From contig NC_092279.1 in NCBI RefSeq assembly GCF_036320965.1, forward strand, positions 19,831,429-19,895,428: a stretch of 64,000 nucleotides of DNA. Reading direction: 5' to 3'. Position numbers and translations under genes: made by a program. The notes below the pieces were generated by a model, which saw nothing but the letters and a program-made list of their open reading frames with translations, made no database searches and was not told the DNA's origin. Below, piece by piece: positions 1 through 12,639 of this stretch. This DNA is from Panulirus ornatus (taxonomy: Eukaryota; Arthropoda; Malacostraca; Decapoda; Palinuridae). Position 1 is the stretch's first letter. Every line of letters begins with the position of its first letter.

Positions 1-97
1 AGAGAGAGAGAGAGAGAGAGAGAGAGATCCAAAACACCAAATTACTAACACTGTGTTGAGCTGAGATTGTGTACACACGTTCAGGGCTACACTGCGC

Positions 98-191
<94 letters not shown>

Positions 192-246
192 TGCAGATGC
201 ACTTAACTCGAAATGGTTGCGACAGCCAGTGATCTGCATGAGGAAA

Positions 247-282
<36 letters not shown>
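1..282. repeat. (GA)n microsatellite cluster
   Basis: Three (GA)n tracts lie at 1-27, 102-180 and 249-282. The middle one ends in a run of ten G (181-190). The translated frames through them are only Arg-Glu repeats and are not genes. Confidence 0.97.
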
Positions 283-285
<3 letters not shown>

Positions 286-824
286 GATCGATCTTCACAC
301 TTATTTGTTCAGCTCTCGAGGCCCCCAGCCAACACCATCACCATTCACACCAATGGTTCTGTCATTCCAGGCAGACCCCCACAACTCCGGCGTGGATCGT
401 GTCCACGCAGGAGCTGAACGCGGTGAAAATCAAATGTGAACAAATATTGCTCATTATCCCATACTAGAATCACCCTGGAAAACGTGATTGCCAACCAGGA
501 TACGTAACTAGCTATAATCGTTTTACGTAAACTATCAATTATTCATATTGAAAAAAAAAGAGAGTAAATACCAACGTAAACTATCAATTATTCATTTTTC
601 AAAAAAAAAAACAAACTAAAAAGATAAAATGGAATACCAGTCAGTAAATCAGGGGAAACATTCACTGCGTTTTCTCCTCAAAACCAGTTAGCAGATATGA
701 AGAGAAAAACATATATTGATGTGATTCTGAATCGCTTCATTCAACGTGACACCTGGAATAAGCTGGTGGAACGGAAACCTCCGCCTCCTTGTCCCTCATT
801 CCACCCGATCAGTTCCACTCTTAG
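283..824. other. Unique DNA without a gene
   Basis: No convincing coding sequence is seen. A direct repeat of about 21 bp (core ACTATCAATTATTCAT) occurs at about 525-546 and again at about 574-596. Each copy is followed by a short A-run, so it looks like a small tandem duplication. Confidence 0.6.

Positions 825-859
<35 letters not shown>
825..859. repeat. (CA)n microsatellite
   Basis: A perfect dinucleotide tract of about 35 bp in non-coding DNA. Confidence 0.95.
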
Positions 860-862
<3 letters not shown>

Positions 863-1132
863 CAAATCTTACTTACGACTGAGTCTTGCCTAAGGACGGG
901 GCTAGCACGTAGCGCTCACCGCAGGAAGACATAGCGACGAAGAACGTGTTCGTAATGAGTTGGTTACGGTTCGAGCGTTAACAAGGGAGACGCAAAAGAC
1001 TCTGGACTGACTGCCTGCATCTAGCCGTGGAGAAAAAGAAGGAAAGAGAGCAACCTGTGCCATGGAATGGAACTTAACAGATGCTGAAGTGCCGGCTGGC
1101 TGGCTGACTGCGCAGGTGTCACTAACCCTTCA

Positions 1133-1136
<4 letters not shown>

Positions 1137-1204
<68 letters not shown>
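1137..1204. repeat. (GA)n microsatellite
   Basis: A perfect (GA)n tract of 68 bp. The flanks up to 1500 show no gene. Confidence 0.96.
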
Positions 1205-1208
<4 letters not shown>

Positions 1209-1504
1209 TTCCCTGCGAAGAGACCAGCCAAAAGGCAGGGCTAGCTAGCTAGCGCGTAGCACTCACCGCATGCAAACTATCAAGTGACGGAGGACGAATC
1301 GAGGCCAGCTGTGCTAACGTTACGTGTCGTCAAGCGTCACGCAGGAGATGGAGAGATTAGGGAGGGGAGTGACGGCCAGCTGCCCCCCCACACGGCGTGT
1401 GAGTGAGGCAGAATGATAAGAGAACTAACTCCACAGACCCGGAGGGGGTGACACTTGACAGCCACTGAAGTGCTGGCTCACGGCGCAGCCATCATGAAAT
1501 CCTA

Positions 1505-1539
1505 CCCCCCCCCCCCCCCCCCCCCCCGACACCCGCCTG

Positions 1540-1591
<52 letters not shown>
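1505..1591. repeat. C-run followed by (GA)n
   Basis: A homopolymer of about 22 C (1506-1527) is followed, after a short spacer, by (GA)n at 1543-1591. The strand is pyrimidine-only and then purine-only. Confidence 0.95.
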
Positions 1592-1593
<2 letters not shown>

Positions 1594-1999
1594 CGTCAAA
1601 TGCCAGTTTTTGTTTTTACCTCCAATAACTTTGGCCAACAGATGCTTCTGACGCTGCCATGTGTGTTGACGGCAGGGGATGTGACGTGACGCAGGGAGAG
1701 CGCGCGCGCGCGCGTCCGTCCTCCTCAACAAACTGGCGTACCAAATGTTTTAATACAATTTGGTGGGTGGCGCTCACCCACGCGTGGGGAATCGTTAATG
1801 ACTCACCCCCCCCTCCACCACACCCTGTTTATTGCCCCTCCTCCACCTCCACCTCCTCCTCCCCCCAAAAATGGGGGGGGGGGGGATAATACGTCAACAC
1901 CTGCCTGGAAGTTCCACTTGAATTTCCACTTCATCTCCAGCTGCCCTCTGAGGACGGACCCCTCCCCCCATCCCCTCTCCCACTTTGCTTTTCTTTTAC

Positions 2000-2001
<2 letters not shown>

Positions 2002-2084
<83 letters not shown>
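2002..2084. repeat. (CT)n microsatellite
   Basis: About 83 bp of (CT)n embedded in a longer pyrimidine-rich stretch (1920-2230). Overlapping frames encode only Ser-Leu repeats. Confidence 0.96.
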
Positions 2085-2088
<4 letters not shown>

Positions 2089-2470
2089 GCCTTCTCTGTA
2101 TCTGTTCTTCGCTTCCTCTTTATCTTCCAGAGAAGATTACCTGTCCTTCCTTCCCTCCCTCCGCCTCCCAAACCCCACCCCAACCCGTCCTCCCTCCTCC
2201 CTCCAACCTACGTCAGCCCGCTCGTCCATTAGGCACCTTAATGGCTTTATCAAATTTATCCAGTGATTAAGTAGGGTTTAAGGGGGATAAAAATGCCGGC
2301 AGAACAATGTCGATACCTTGGACAGTTATTGTCGGGGGTAATGGCTGTTCCCAACCATCATTAGTAAGTGAAGAGGTCATTACGAAACGCTGTTCCATTC
2401 CATAACACGGAGCTAACGTGTAATGCACCCATCACTAACCGATTCCCAGACTTTTTTTTTAACTGGCAAG

Positions 2471-2625
<155 letters not shown>

Positions 2626-2704
2626 TTACGCATGACAGCTAGAGACTGTAAGGGGGTGGGTGCCATTTTATGTGTGGCGGGGTGGCGACGAGAATGGATG
2701 AAGG

Positions 2705-2888
2705 CAGCAAGTACGAATATGTACATGTGTTTATATGTTTATGTCTGTGTATGTATATGTATATGTAAGTATATGTTGAAATGTATAAGTATGTATATGT
2801 GCGTGTGTGGGCGTGTACGTAGATACATGTGTATGTGGGTGGGTTGGGCCTTTCTTTCGTCTGTTTCCTTGCGCTAACTCGCTAACTA
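2705..2888 (+). mobile_element. Isolated LINE-tail-like 3' fragment
   Basis: This stretch resembles the 3' untranslated tail of the LINE whose main copy is at 57.4-60.0 kb. It has the same run of TATGTATATGTG/GTGTGTGG-type sequence, a G-rich TGGGTGGGTTGGGCC segment, then TTTCTTTCGTCTGTTTCCTT followed by GCGCTAACTCGC. In the main copy the last element reads GCGCTACCTCGC. The upstream coding part of the LINE is absent and the sequence is diverged. It is either an old, heavily 5'-truncated insertion or the tail of a related family that shares this 3' end. Confidence 0.6.
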
Positions 2889-2992
2889 TGAAGGACTCAC
2901 CAAAGCCACATTTACGAACACCACTGGCGGAGGGAGCTACCCAAACTATGAACCTTTTGACTGACTGACTGACACGAACAGATGACGGGAAA

Positions 2993-3075
<83 letters not shown>
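2993..3075. repeat. (AT)n microsatellite
   Basis: About 83 bp of perfect AT repeat. A short (GGA)n run follows at about 3153-3175. Confidence 0.96.
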
Positions 3076-3078
<3 letters not shown>

Positions 3079-3248
3079 CAGTCACTGCTTCAGCATGGTC
3101 CATCGTGACTGCAAAACTCGTCGAGTATTGCTTAATTTTCCTTGACATCATTTGGAGGAGGAGGAGGAGGAGGAGGTGAGTGGAAGGCGAGGGTGGCAAG
3201 CAAAAAGAATTAATTTGTTGAAAATGTGAGACTCATGTTACGGTTGTA

Positions 3249-3264
3249 GTGTGTGTGTGTGTGT

Positions 3265-3311
<47 letters not shown>

Positions 3312-3342
3312 TGTGTGTGTGGGTGTGTGTGGGTGTGTGTAT
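3249..3342. repeat. (GT)n microsatellite
   Basis: A GT tract of about 94 bp with GTGTGGGTGT interruptions at its 3' end. Alternating purine-pyrimidine sequence of this kind can adopt Z-DNA. Confidence 0.95.
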
Positions 3343-3913
3343 CTATCTGCACTGTAAGGACAGGGAACCCTCAACACTCGTGGACCCCATATCCTCTCGA
3401 TGGTCTTCACCTTCTGACCCGCACTCGCTCGAACCTACGTTTTCGAGTGTGACTTGAAATAATGACGCACCTCCAAACCTGCAAAACTCCAACCGCCAAT
3501 ACTTATGGTTTGAACGTCACTACCGAGTTATGCCACTATGCCAAAGTGCTGGGTGGGTGGAGCGAGAACCTCCCTGGCTGGCCGACCCCTGTTATCCAAC
3601 ATGATAAGTAACAAGCGTGTCTTCCGATATTCCGAAACGTATAATATCTCACGTTAAACAGCCTCGGTCTGCGTATATCCCGATGTCTCTGGTTTCCCGT
3701 AGTACTTGAGGGCAACTCGGGGGGGAGGAGGGTTGTGAACGTGTGGAGATGACGGCAGGAATCGCGGGGGGAAATCATGAGAACGATGCTGCATGACTCG
3801 GGTTGTCCATGAACTCGCATGCGCTACAGTGATGGACATAATGATGTGACTAACTGGATGCTCTCGTTCGGGAAACACACGCTGTCAGGAAAGCCATCCA
3901 GTGCAGTCAAAGG
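3343..3913. other. No gene seen
   Basis: Unique sequence. Open frames on the minus strand near 3536-3878 have no recognisable domain and no sign of splice structure, so I do not call a gene. Confidence 0.5.
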
Positions 3914-4293
3914 TCTCAAGTTGACAGGTGTAAATGATCAAGTTGACAGGTGTAAATGATCAAGTTGACAGGTGTAAGTGATCAAGTTGACAAAGTGTAA
4001 ATGATCAAGTTGACAGGTGTAAATGATCAAGTTGACAGGTGTAAATGATCAAGTTGACAGGTGTAAATGATCAAGTTGACAGGTGTAAATGATCAAGTTG
4101 ACAAAGTGTAAATGATCAAGTTGACAGGGGTAAATGATCAAGTTGACAGGTGTAAATGATCAAGTTGACAAAGTGTAAATGATCAAGTTGACAGGTGTAA
4201 ATGATCAAGTTGACAAAGTGTAAATGATCAAGTTGACAGGTGTAAATGATCAAGTTGACAGGTGTAAGTGATCAAGTTGACAGGTGTAAATGA
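3914..4293. repeat. 22-bp minisatellite, ~17 copies
   Basis: The tandem unit contains GATCAAGTTGACAGGTGTAA. Variants alternate AGGTGTAAAT, AAAGTGTAAAT and AGGTGTAAGT, giving an interspersed pattern of unit types rather than uniform copies. It is non-coding. Confidence 0.95.
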
Positions 4294-4379
4294 GCAACTG
4301 GATTCAAGTCTGACACACCTTCCTGTCTCGCGTGAACTTAACCTGATATGCTGCCCACCACGTTCGTCTGAACTTAATT

Positions 4380-4712
4380 GATCCAATCTATCCTCCAGTC
4401 TCGTCTGGACTTAACCCTTCGCGTAAGGCTAGAACTCAAACCTGGTACGCCTTCGAGTAAGGCCCCGAACTTAACCTGATAAGCCTTCGAGTAGGACCCA
4501 GAACTTAGCCTGATACACCTTCAGGTAAGGCGTGACCGAACCTGACACGCCTTTACGTAAGGTCTGAACTTGATATGCCTTGAGGTAAGGTCTGAACTTG
4601 ATATGCCTTTTGGTAAGGTCTGAACTCAGACACGCCTTTAGGTAAGGTCAGAACTTTGACACGCCTTTAGGTAAGGTCTGAACTTAGACACGCCTTTAAG
4701 TAAGGTCGACCT
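4380..4712. repeat. Degenerate ~29-bp minisatellite
   Basis: The imperfect unit contains GGTAAGGTCTGAACTT followed by a GACACGCCTTTAG-like block. About ten copies are present. Homogeneity rises toward the 3' end (4550-4710), while copies before 4500 are strongly diverged. Confidence 0.85.
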
Positions 4713-4719
4713 TAAGACG

Positions 4720-5210
4720 CGCCTCTCTAGCCTCGCCTGAGCCACCTTAGACTTCACGGTGTAGCCGGCCCCAAGCTCTTTTACGAGGTCATCATTAGAT
4801 AATCAAAGGTGAAGAGGGACTTTCCCCTCCCTACGGGACGTTTCAAATGCTCGAGAAACAACCTTCTCTGAGCGGCAGTGGCTCGTAATTTTAAGTCTCC
4901 ACTGTCCATGAAAATACCAATGGGTCATAACTCACGTTACGCTCTCTCGTAAATTCAAACAATATCATCTTCCGCACTTCCCCATTAAACGTAAAAGACC
5001 CAATACACTTCGACTGCCGATGCTCCGAAACCTCCTCCTCCATTGCAACTCTATTGTGCAGGCGTCTCTCGTTGCTATGATGATGACGATGAATTGGGCA
5101 CACGTGTGTACATATGAAAAAAAATGGGAGATTAATAGCACACTCGTTATCAACGGAGGGGAAAAATTGGTTTAGCTCTTTATCAGCCGATATTCACTAG
5201 GTTGATTGTA
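4720..5210. other. No gene seen
   Basis: Unique sequence. The minus-strand frames near 4891-5153 carry no recognisable domain. Confidence 0.5.
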
Positions 5211-5605
5211 TGAGCAATGTGGCTATGATTGTTTCCTACCGTGTACTGATGTTGTGGCCTTGTTTGCACGGAGCGACGGGGTTGTAGGTAACAGTTGTTC
5301 GTGTGGTTATGAATGTGGCTGCGGCACTGGTTGTTGTCAGGCGGATGGACGATGTGTTTTTTCTTGTGAAGAAGGATCGAGGGTTGTGAATTGTGGTTGT
5401 GATTGGTGAGCGTGATGAAGGTGCGCTTGTAACATTCTTGGTGTGAATATCAGGGCCTATTCTGCTATTGGTGTGGTTGTATGCTTAGCTATATTTCTGG
5501 TTGTGGGTACGATCGTGGGTGTTGGTTGTGGGCATGACTGTAAGCGAGACTGTGTGCGGTTATGCAGTAGCTGTAAGGGCGACTGTGGTTGTGGTTGTGA
5601 ATTCA
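5211..5605. repeat. Degenerate GTGGTTGT-rich low-complexity tract
   Basis: Imperfect repetition of TGTGGTTGTGA-like sequence through this stretch produces two short frames (about 5206-5409 and 5443-5697) that look cysteine-rich on translation. The cysteines come from TGT/TGC in the repeat. There is no good signal peptide or regular knot-type spacing, so I do not call a gene. Confidence 0.6.
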
Positions 5606-5679
5606 TGGCCCACTTCGGTGTTCCAAAACTACACTGCTCAAGGGCCACATGCATAATGAGAGTGCATTTCGTCTTTGCA

Positions 5680-5785
5680 TTAACCCTCAACTCCTGAAGA
5701 AGCTGGTGTCTTTGCACTATTCCTTAACTCCTGAAGAGGATAGTGTCCTTGCATTATCCTCAACTCCTGACGAAGGTGTTAAAGA
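5680..5785. repeat. ~38-bp tandem repeat, 3 copies
   Basis: The unit contains CTCAACTCCTGAAGAAG and then a GTGTCTTTGCA block. It is repeated three times with substitutions. Confidence 0.75.
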
Positions 5786-5859
5786 GTACCTGGCTCATGT
5801 ATACAGTAGGGTGAAGATGACGGCCTTAGCGACCCTGTCACATGACAGATACATAGTCC

Positions 5860-6320
5860 TATGACCCGCCCACCAAATTATCTGTTCACAAAGCCAGCGG
5901 AACGAAAGGGGAGTCCCACATTCCACACCTGGACTGGAAGGTTGACTACGTCCACGCCATCTCGTTCGCGAGCCCGGGACTGATCACCGCTACGTAGAAG
6001 AGGATTAACTGTACTTCCCAGAGTTACTGTATGGACACAATCAGGGTTACTGAATGATGCGATCGAAGACCCATTAAATGTGGACGGAACGAGACGGTAG
6101 AACCTGACCTCCGTCCGAAGCCTTGACAGTATTAAGCCTCATATGAAAAGCTGTCGTAAGTCAACTGTAGAAGTTATTGCAAATGATACGGTACAGATAA
6201 ACGACCTCCATGAATTTGTCAGATAGTAAAAGAAATATATGTATTCGTATAAGATCCTAAGAACAGAATGAGTTATACGATACATAGTCTACATCAGACT
6301 CTATCCACAATATGTACTGG

Positions 6321-6362
<42 letters not shown>

Positions 6363-6660
6363 AATTCAATAAACCGTTCTTTACTTATTTATTTTATTTA
6401 CATCAACACTACACACACACAAAAAAAAAATTGTTTACCGACACACAAGAGCCATAAATAGAGTACACGTTTACCATTCGTCAGCTGGTGTGTGATCCGA
6501 CTTTACGCCCTAAGTGTGTGATTAACTGTATGATGTTCTATACTACATTTGGCGTATATCCAATCCCATAAACAAAGACCACGACGTATAGAATCGTGTG
6601 TTCGCATATGGACTAACGCATCACTAGTGCGTATGGAAGGAGAGACGGTGGCAAGAGCAT
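5860..6660. other. No gene; short (CA)n
   Basis: Unique sequence without a supportable gene. It holds a (CA)n tract at about 6322-6362 and A-rich patches. Confidence 0.55.
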
Positions 6661-6664
6661 CCAT

Positions 6665-6942
6665 CTTGGATCTCTTGGATTCAGTCCTTTATGGATGAGG
6701 TAGAGAGGCTTAAGCCTGTGCCATCTCTTGGATTTAATCCTTGATGAATGAGGTAGAGAGGCTCAGGCCGGTGCCATCTCTTGGACTGAATCCTTTATGA
6801 ATGAGGTAGAGAGGCTCGGGCCAGTGCCATCTCTTGGACTGAATCCTTTATGAATGAGGTAGAGCGGCTTAAGCCTGTGCCATCTCTTGGATTTAATCCT
6901 TTATGGATGAGGTAGAGAGGCTCAGGCCGGTGCCACCTCTTG
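6665..6942. repeat. 53-bp minisatellite, ~5 copies
   Basis: The unit contains CCATCTCTTGGA, TAATCCTTTATGAATGAGG and TAGAGAGGCT blocks. Successive CCATCTCTTGG starts are 53 bp apart. Confidence 0.9.
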
Positions 6943-6944
6943 GG

Positions 6945-7520
6945 ACATAAGCCAAAGACTAATTTTCTGAGAATAATCTACCGATGTTAGGTAACGTCGA
7001 CGAGTAAGCACGACATGTGTTCACGGCCAAACGACCGCAACGCCGCTGAATGTGAGCGAAACTGGACTTGGATCACAAGGGGTGTGAGGCGGAGGAAGTG
7101 GGTGTCGACGCCTGCCACACAACTGCCCCGGAGAAGCCATAGTGACTGTGTGATTGCGATACATTAAGTTCGGAGAGGGATGGACGGACGGATTTACAGA
7201 CCAATGGATGGTAAAGCTAATGAGGGGGAAAAAAGAATGTTTAAGAGCTATAACGATGAAGGTACGTGAAACTTCAGCAAAAGAGAGAGGGAAGTAAAGG
7301 GATACAAATGAATGAGAGACGCCAAGCCCTGGCCAATCCCAGCACACGGCCATGGACCAGTAAAAACACTTATCGTGGCCCACTTAACCCAACCACTGCC
7401 TACCCTCCCACCACCCGCCCCCACCCCTCACACCCTCCCTTCCTTCCTTCCTTCTTCCTACTGCCAGCAACCCTCTACCCCAGGCAGACCTCCCTCTTCC
7501 TTCCACCACTATTTCCCCTC
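6945..7520. other. No gene seen
   Basis: Unique sequence becoming C-rich toward 7400. Long frames here are generated by the adjacent microsatellites. Confidence 0.5.
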
Positions 7521-7521
7521 C

Positions 7522-7523
<2 letters not shown>

Positions 7524-7595
<72 letters not shown>

Positions 7596-7730
7596 CTCTC
7601 TCTTGTCTCTCCTTCCCTCCCTCCCTCCCCAGTCCTCCTCCTCCTCCTCCTCCTCTCTCTCTCCCCACACACTTCAAGCAGCGAAGGCTGGCCACACCGC
7701 CAGACTTCTCACTTCCATCTTCTCTCCTTC

Positions 7731-7786
<56 letters not shown>
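7524..7786. repeat. (CT)n - CTCCT-rich - (CA)n compound
   Basis: (CT)n at 7524-7591, CCT/CTC-rich sequence to about 7665, then (CA)n at 7734-7786. Frames over it encode Ser-Leu, Pro and Thr-His repeats only. Confidence 0.95.
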
Positions 7787-7788
<2 letters not shown>

Positions 7789-8134
7789 CAGGGGGAGGGG
7801 AGAGGGTGAAGGAAGGGTTTGGCGATAAGAGGCCAAGGCATCCGTCAAGGGAGCGCGCCTCACCTGTCCCGCCTATCCCTCCTCCCTCCGGCTGTTTTCT
7901 CAATTATTTTCGGTGATAGCGCTGCCCACCGGGAGCCCCCCCCCCCCCCTCCCCCCTCTTTCTGGGTCCAGCTATTATGGATTGCTTTCGTGGCCGGATA
8001 TAAAAGGCTATAAATAAGACGGCTGAGGCTGGGGTGTTGGGAGGGGGGGAGGTTCTGTCTGGCTGCTACGGGGTGAGAGGGCCTAGCTCCAGCGTGTGTC
8101 AATATATCGCTGAAACGAGTGAGATATCACATGT

Positions 8135-8137
<3 letters not shown>

Positions 8138-8180
<43 letters not shown>
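8138..8180. repeat. (GA)n microsatellite
   Basis: About 43 bp of perfect GA repeat. Confidence 0.95.
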
Positions 8181-8185
<5 letters not shown>

Positions 8186-8292
8186 GTGAGATGAGAGAGA
8201 AGGATGGAACGGGGAGAGAAGAGGAAGAAGAAAATAATGAGGGAGGTAAATATGATATGCGGTAGAGCAGGTATTCATCACGACTGACACAC

Positions 8293-8560
8293 TCAACCAG
8301 TCAGATACTCACCCAGTCAGTCAGGCACTCACCCCGGTCAGTCAGTCAGTCAGGCACTCACCCAGTCAGTCAGGCACTCACCCAGTCAGTCAGTCAGTCA
8401 GTCAGGGACTCATCCCGTCAGTCAGTGAGTCAGTCAGTCAGGCACTCACCCCGTCAGTCAGTCAGTCAGTCAGGCACTCACCCAGTCAGTCAGTCAGTCA
8501 GTCTGGCACTCACTCCGTCAGTCAGTCAGTCAGGCACTCATCCCGGTCAGTCATTCGCTC
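8293..8560. repeat. (CAGT)n-based minisatellite
   Basis: Runs of CAGTCAGTCAGT are punctuated by a GGCACTCACCC-like block, giving units of about 21-33 bp that differ only in the number of CAGT steps. This is a composite micro/minisatellite. Confidence 0.92.
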
Positions 8561-8564
8561 TGCC

Positions 8565-9033
8565 ACTGACCAAGCCAACCAGCCATTCAGGGTGTACAGC
8601 AACTGGGTAAACAAGACGTCTGGCTACCTCTCCCTCGAGCCAGGCCAAAGCTAACTCCTCCGCCCATCCCCACACCTAACCTATCCGAACACTCGACCGA
8701 AACCGCCGTTCAATAAACCACCAACCCTGAGATGGCCAGCCACCTATCCCTTCTTCATCCATCCACCCGTCCAGGTCTCCCGGGTCCCCGAAGGTCGTGT
8801 GATGGACGAGAGGAGGAGGAGGCCTGTGGCATCATTATTCCCAGCCCGCCTCAACGCCCTTATTCACAGCCATTAAAACACACGCCCTCACCGCTATCTC
8901 CTGGTCCCCAGCCCAACCGCCAGGCTATACCCATTACGCTGTAAATCATTTACATGAAAATGAACACCGGTGACGATGTCAATATCTGTAATGTTAATGG
9001 GATATTGAAACGCTTCCTGCAAGCAATGTTCTG

Positions 9034-9079
<46 letters not shown>

Positions 9080-10055
9080 GACCAATTTGTCATGTACGAG
9101 GAGGGATTTCTACACTCGTGGGGACTCGCCTCTCTTAAACTTTCTCTATCGAACAAAACTTTTTCAACTTTAGTACGTTGACATTCACAGTCTCATCACT
9201 CGGTCTTTCACATTCACCCACAACTCTGACACCACGAACGTGCATCCTTTACATCTTTCCTGTCGTGTTTCTTCATTGGTTTCTTCTTATGACTTGTGGT
9301 TATGTGTCTGCATCTTGCAGAGAACTGTCCATTGTCTACGTGTGTTATAAATACTGTGAACAGCTTGCTGAACATTGGGTGATCTTCCGAACAGGTGGTA
9401 TTTATACTGTCAACAGCTTGCTGAACATTTAGTGATCTTGTGTTTAAAAAAGAATTTCAATGTTCGCCAGACTGACAGTTCGTTTCCTTTGTGATTCTTC
9501 TGTCATGAAGTTCTGGGGGCGACGTGTTTTGTTTAGGTACGTCTTCAACTTTCGTGACCCTTTCTCCGACACACGTTAAGATTTCCTGCAGCTTCCTTCC
9601 TGCTGGATCTTGATCATAATGAAGGCCTATCCTTTCCCTGCTGTGTTCTAAACCCTCCTCATTTCCGAGACCTTTCACCTGAGATGGACCTGAGGTCCGT
9701 TCATGGATGAGACTAACTCTGGGGTTTGTCTGCGTTCAGTATCTTTGTGTAAGCCGGAGCGATCTTCCTCCTCCGACTTTACTTTGTTCGTGGCCTTTTT
9801 TTAAATGTCACCTGCAAACATCTGTCAGTCCAGGGCCTGGCGAGTCACTGACACAGACCACGAAGACCGACGGTGCAAAACCCGGCGAGGGGCTCCTCTG
9901 ACATGCATTTGTCCTCCGTTCCCGTTACACGAAAAGACTTTCCTGTCCATTGAGGGAGACTACATCCTTTTGCCTGCCTTGCATATCCAGCTCCTGGACC
10001 AATCTCCTATGTGGCCTAGTGGATCCAAACACCTAACGCCCTCTGACAGTCCAGC

Positions 10056-10091
<36 letters not shown>

Positions 10092-10560
10092 ACCCACCCA
10101 TCTCCCTTGTCGAAAACAAGAGTTTACCTTTTTTCGCATCAGGTCGACGAGACTTATGACCCACGACCTCCTGTGTCGCTGGACGCGTATTGTATCTCAA
10201 TCAGATAATCTCTTTCTCCCAACCCCCAAGGCAAGAAATCATCCCCGTGCCTTCGTATCATCTTTCCCAGTAATTTACCGACCACACGAGCCAGCCAGAC
10301 TGCGTCTTGTAATTCAGAGCAATTTCAAGAAAGCCTTTTCCTAATGATAGGCATGGCGTCTGCTTTCCCTCCCTCTCCCTTGTTCCAGCGATTTCTTGGC
10401 CAGTATTTCATGGGGGGGTGGGTGGGGCGGTCTGTCATGTGTTCCTGCACGCGCTTGTGGGGATTCATGGAGAGATTTCATCAGTACCATGTGCATTAAG
10501 TGGGATTAAGACCTTTTAGTAACTTGCTTATGTCGGTTCTGATAACTTCAATGTTCCACA
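8565..10560. other. No gene; small repeats
   Basis: No coding region can be supported. The stretch holds (GT)n at about 9034-9076, (CA)n at about 10055-10090, and a duplicated block of about 65 bp (9345-9435) whose copies share ACAGCTTGCTGAACATT. Several open frames have no recognisable domains. Confidence 0.55.
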
Positions 10561-10860
10561 GTCCCTTCCTCCTCCTCCTCCTCCTCCTCATCTCGCTGGT
10601 GCTGGGGCTACGTGCAGTCCCTTCCTCCTCCTCCTCCTCCTTATCTCGTTGGTGCTGGGGCTACGTACAGTCCCTTCCTCCTCCTCCTCCTCCTCCTCAT
10701 CTCGTTGGTGCTGGGGCTACGTACAGTCCCTTCCTCCTCCTCCTCCTCCTCCTCCTCCTCCTCCTCATCTCGTTGGTGCTGCGGCTACGCACAGTCCCTT
10801 CCTCCTCCTCCTCCTCCTCCTCCTCCTCCTCATCTCGTTGGTGCTGGGGCTACGTACAGT
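10561..10860. repeat. Minisatellite with variable CTC core, 5 copies
   Basis: The unit is a CTCGTTGGTGCTGGGGCTAC block plus GTACAGTCCCTTC, followed by (CTC)n. Units differ mainly in CTC number (about 5 to 11), so unit length varies from about 54 to 75 bp. Confidence 0.9.
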
Positions 10861-11136
10861 GTCCTTCAATGTAAACACACTTCTGAACCTGTCAGCCGAG
10901 CCTCTGGCATACATCCTTGTCATCTTCGGCAGCTCTGTCTTCCGAAACCTTTCTGACTGATGAGCCGTTCTTTTATCACACAGTGATAAATGCATAGAAA
11001 GACTTTAAGGAATTTCTCCCATCTCGTCCATAATATTCACATCAAAGTTCCTCTGCTCCTTCTTCTTTTTCTTCTTCATCATGTTATCTTCGTCTCCAGC
11101 TCTCTTACACTTTATATACGATTGCAAGTGGGTATG

Positions 11137-11138
<2 letters not shown>

Positions 11139-11192
<54 letters not shown>
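11139..11192. repeat. (GT)n microsatellite
   Basis: About 54 bp of perfect GT repeat. Confidence 0.95.
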
Positions 11193-11195
<3 letters not shown>

Positions 11196-11199
11196 AGGA

Positions 11200-12130
11200 G
11201 GGGGGGTCTATACTTTCCTTTATAACAAAAGGGTTCTTCTAAAAAGGATTCCCATTGCGAATCTTGCGTAATTAACACAATTGCTTTTCCAAGTTAGAAA
11301 GAATCAGATAGTATTCTCAGTACGTACAGGACAGCGTCATGCTTTGCTATAAGATCACTTGCAAAGCAGCAATAGACTGTAGCACTACACGAGCCACCAT
11401 CTATCTGAAAGCACTGGCGTTTAAGCGTATACCAGATAGCTACCACATAGACTTATAAAGAAGTAGTCGGGTCACTGCATTCTACTCCCTGTTCTAGACT
11501 GACTCTTACCCAAGAGAACATGAGACTTGATCAGACTAAGCCAATTCAAAATGAGAATCAAAACCCAAAGTAATCTTAGAGATATCTAAAAAAGCCTACC
11601 TCGTTTTTCCTATCTTTTTTTTTATCTCTAATGTCATTTCCAAAACGTCTCTTTCTAATCCATATGAGATCCAAATCTTTGAGTGTAACTAAACGGAACA
11701 AATATGATTTTTTTTTTATTCAAAAATAAGGACTTTTTACGGAAAATAAAATCTTGATATCAAAGAGAAATAATTCCTCATCGCAATTTCTACGATGCAT
11801 TTTACTCACCCACCCTTGAGAGGCAGTACGTGCATACATCCATCAATAATGGAAGAAATACAGACTAATTCCCCGTATTTGAGAGAAAGGGTTCTGCCGA
11901 GGCCGACGATCGCTCAATATCCACACACAGTGTATGACTCTCACATGACACCTCCTCTCTCTCTCTCTCCCTCCCTCCCTCCCGGTACAGTAAGTGCTCT
12001 CTCCCAGCCCACTATGGCCACCGACCGTCCTCCACCTCCAGCCCTTCAGGTATCGCATATTCAACGCCGACAGCTGGATCGTCTGTCCAGGAATAATTCT
12101 GCAGGATGACCTAGCGATACAACACGCAGG
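11200..12130. other. No gene seen
   Basis: Unique, moderately AT-rich sequence. A short (CT)n/CCCT stretch lies at 11956-11982. No domain-bearing frame. Confidence 0.5.
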
Positions 12131-12137
12131 CCAGCCC

Positions 12138-12189
12138 ATCGCTACCACCCGCTAATGCCGCGATGACACTCACACTTACATCACCAAAA

Positions 12190-12279
<90 letters not shown>

Positions 12280-12337
12280 AAGGATCATCGCTACCACCCG
12301 CTAATGCCGCGATGACACTCACACTTACATCACCAAA

Positions 12338-12409
<72 letters not shown>

Positions 12410-12410
12410 A
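12138..12410. repeat. Tandem duplication of a ~140-bp unit including (AT)n
   Basis: The block beginning CATCGCTACCACCCGCTAAT and continuing to ACATCACCAAA is followed by (AT)n and TTGGAAAGGATCA. It occurs at 12138-12285 and again at 12286-12416. The non-AT parts are almost identical; the AT tracts differ (about 84 versus 64 bp). Confidence 0.85.
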
Positions 12411-12631
<221 letters not shown>

Positions 12632-12639
12632 TTACCGAA

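Noticed and set aside
5206..5697. Two short cysteine-rich frames resembling secreted peptides
   Set aside because: The cysteines come from degenerate GTGGTTGT repetition. The first frame has no signal peptide, and the second only has a hydrophobic start without regular cysteine spacing.
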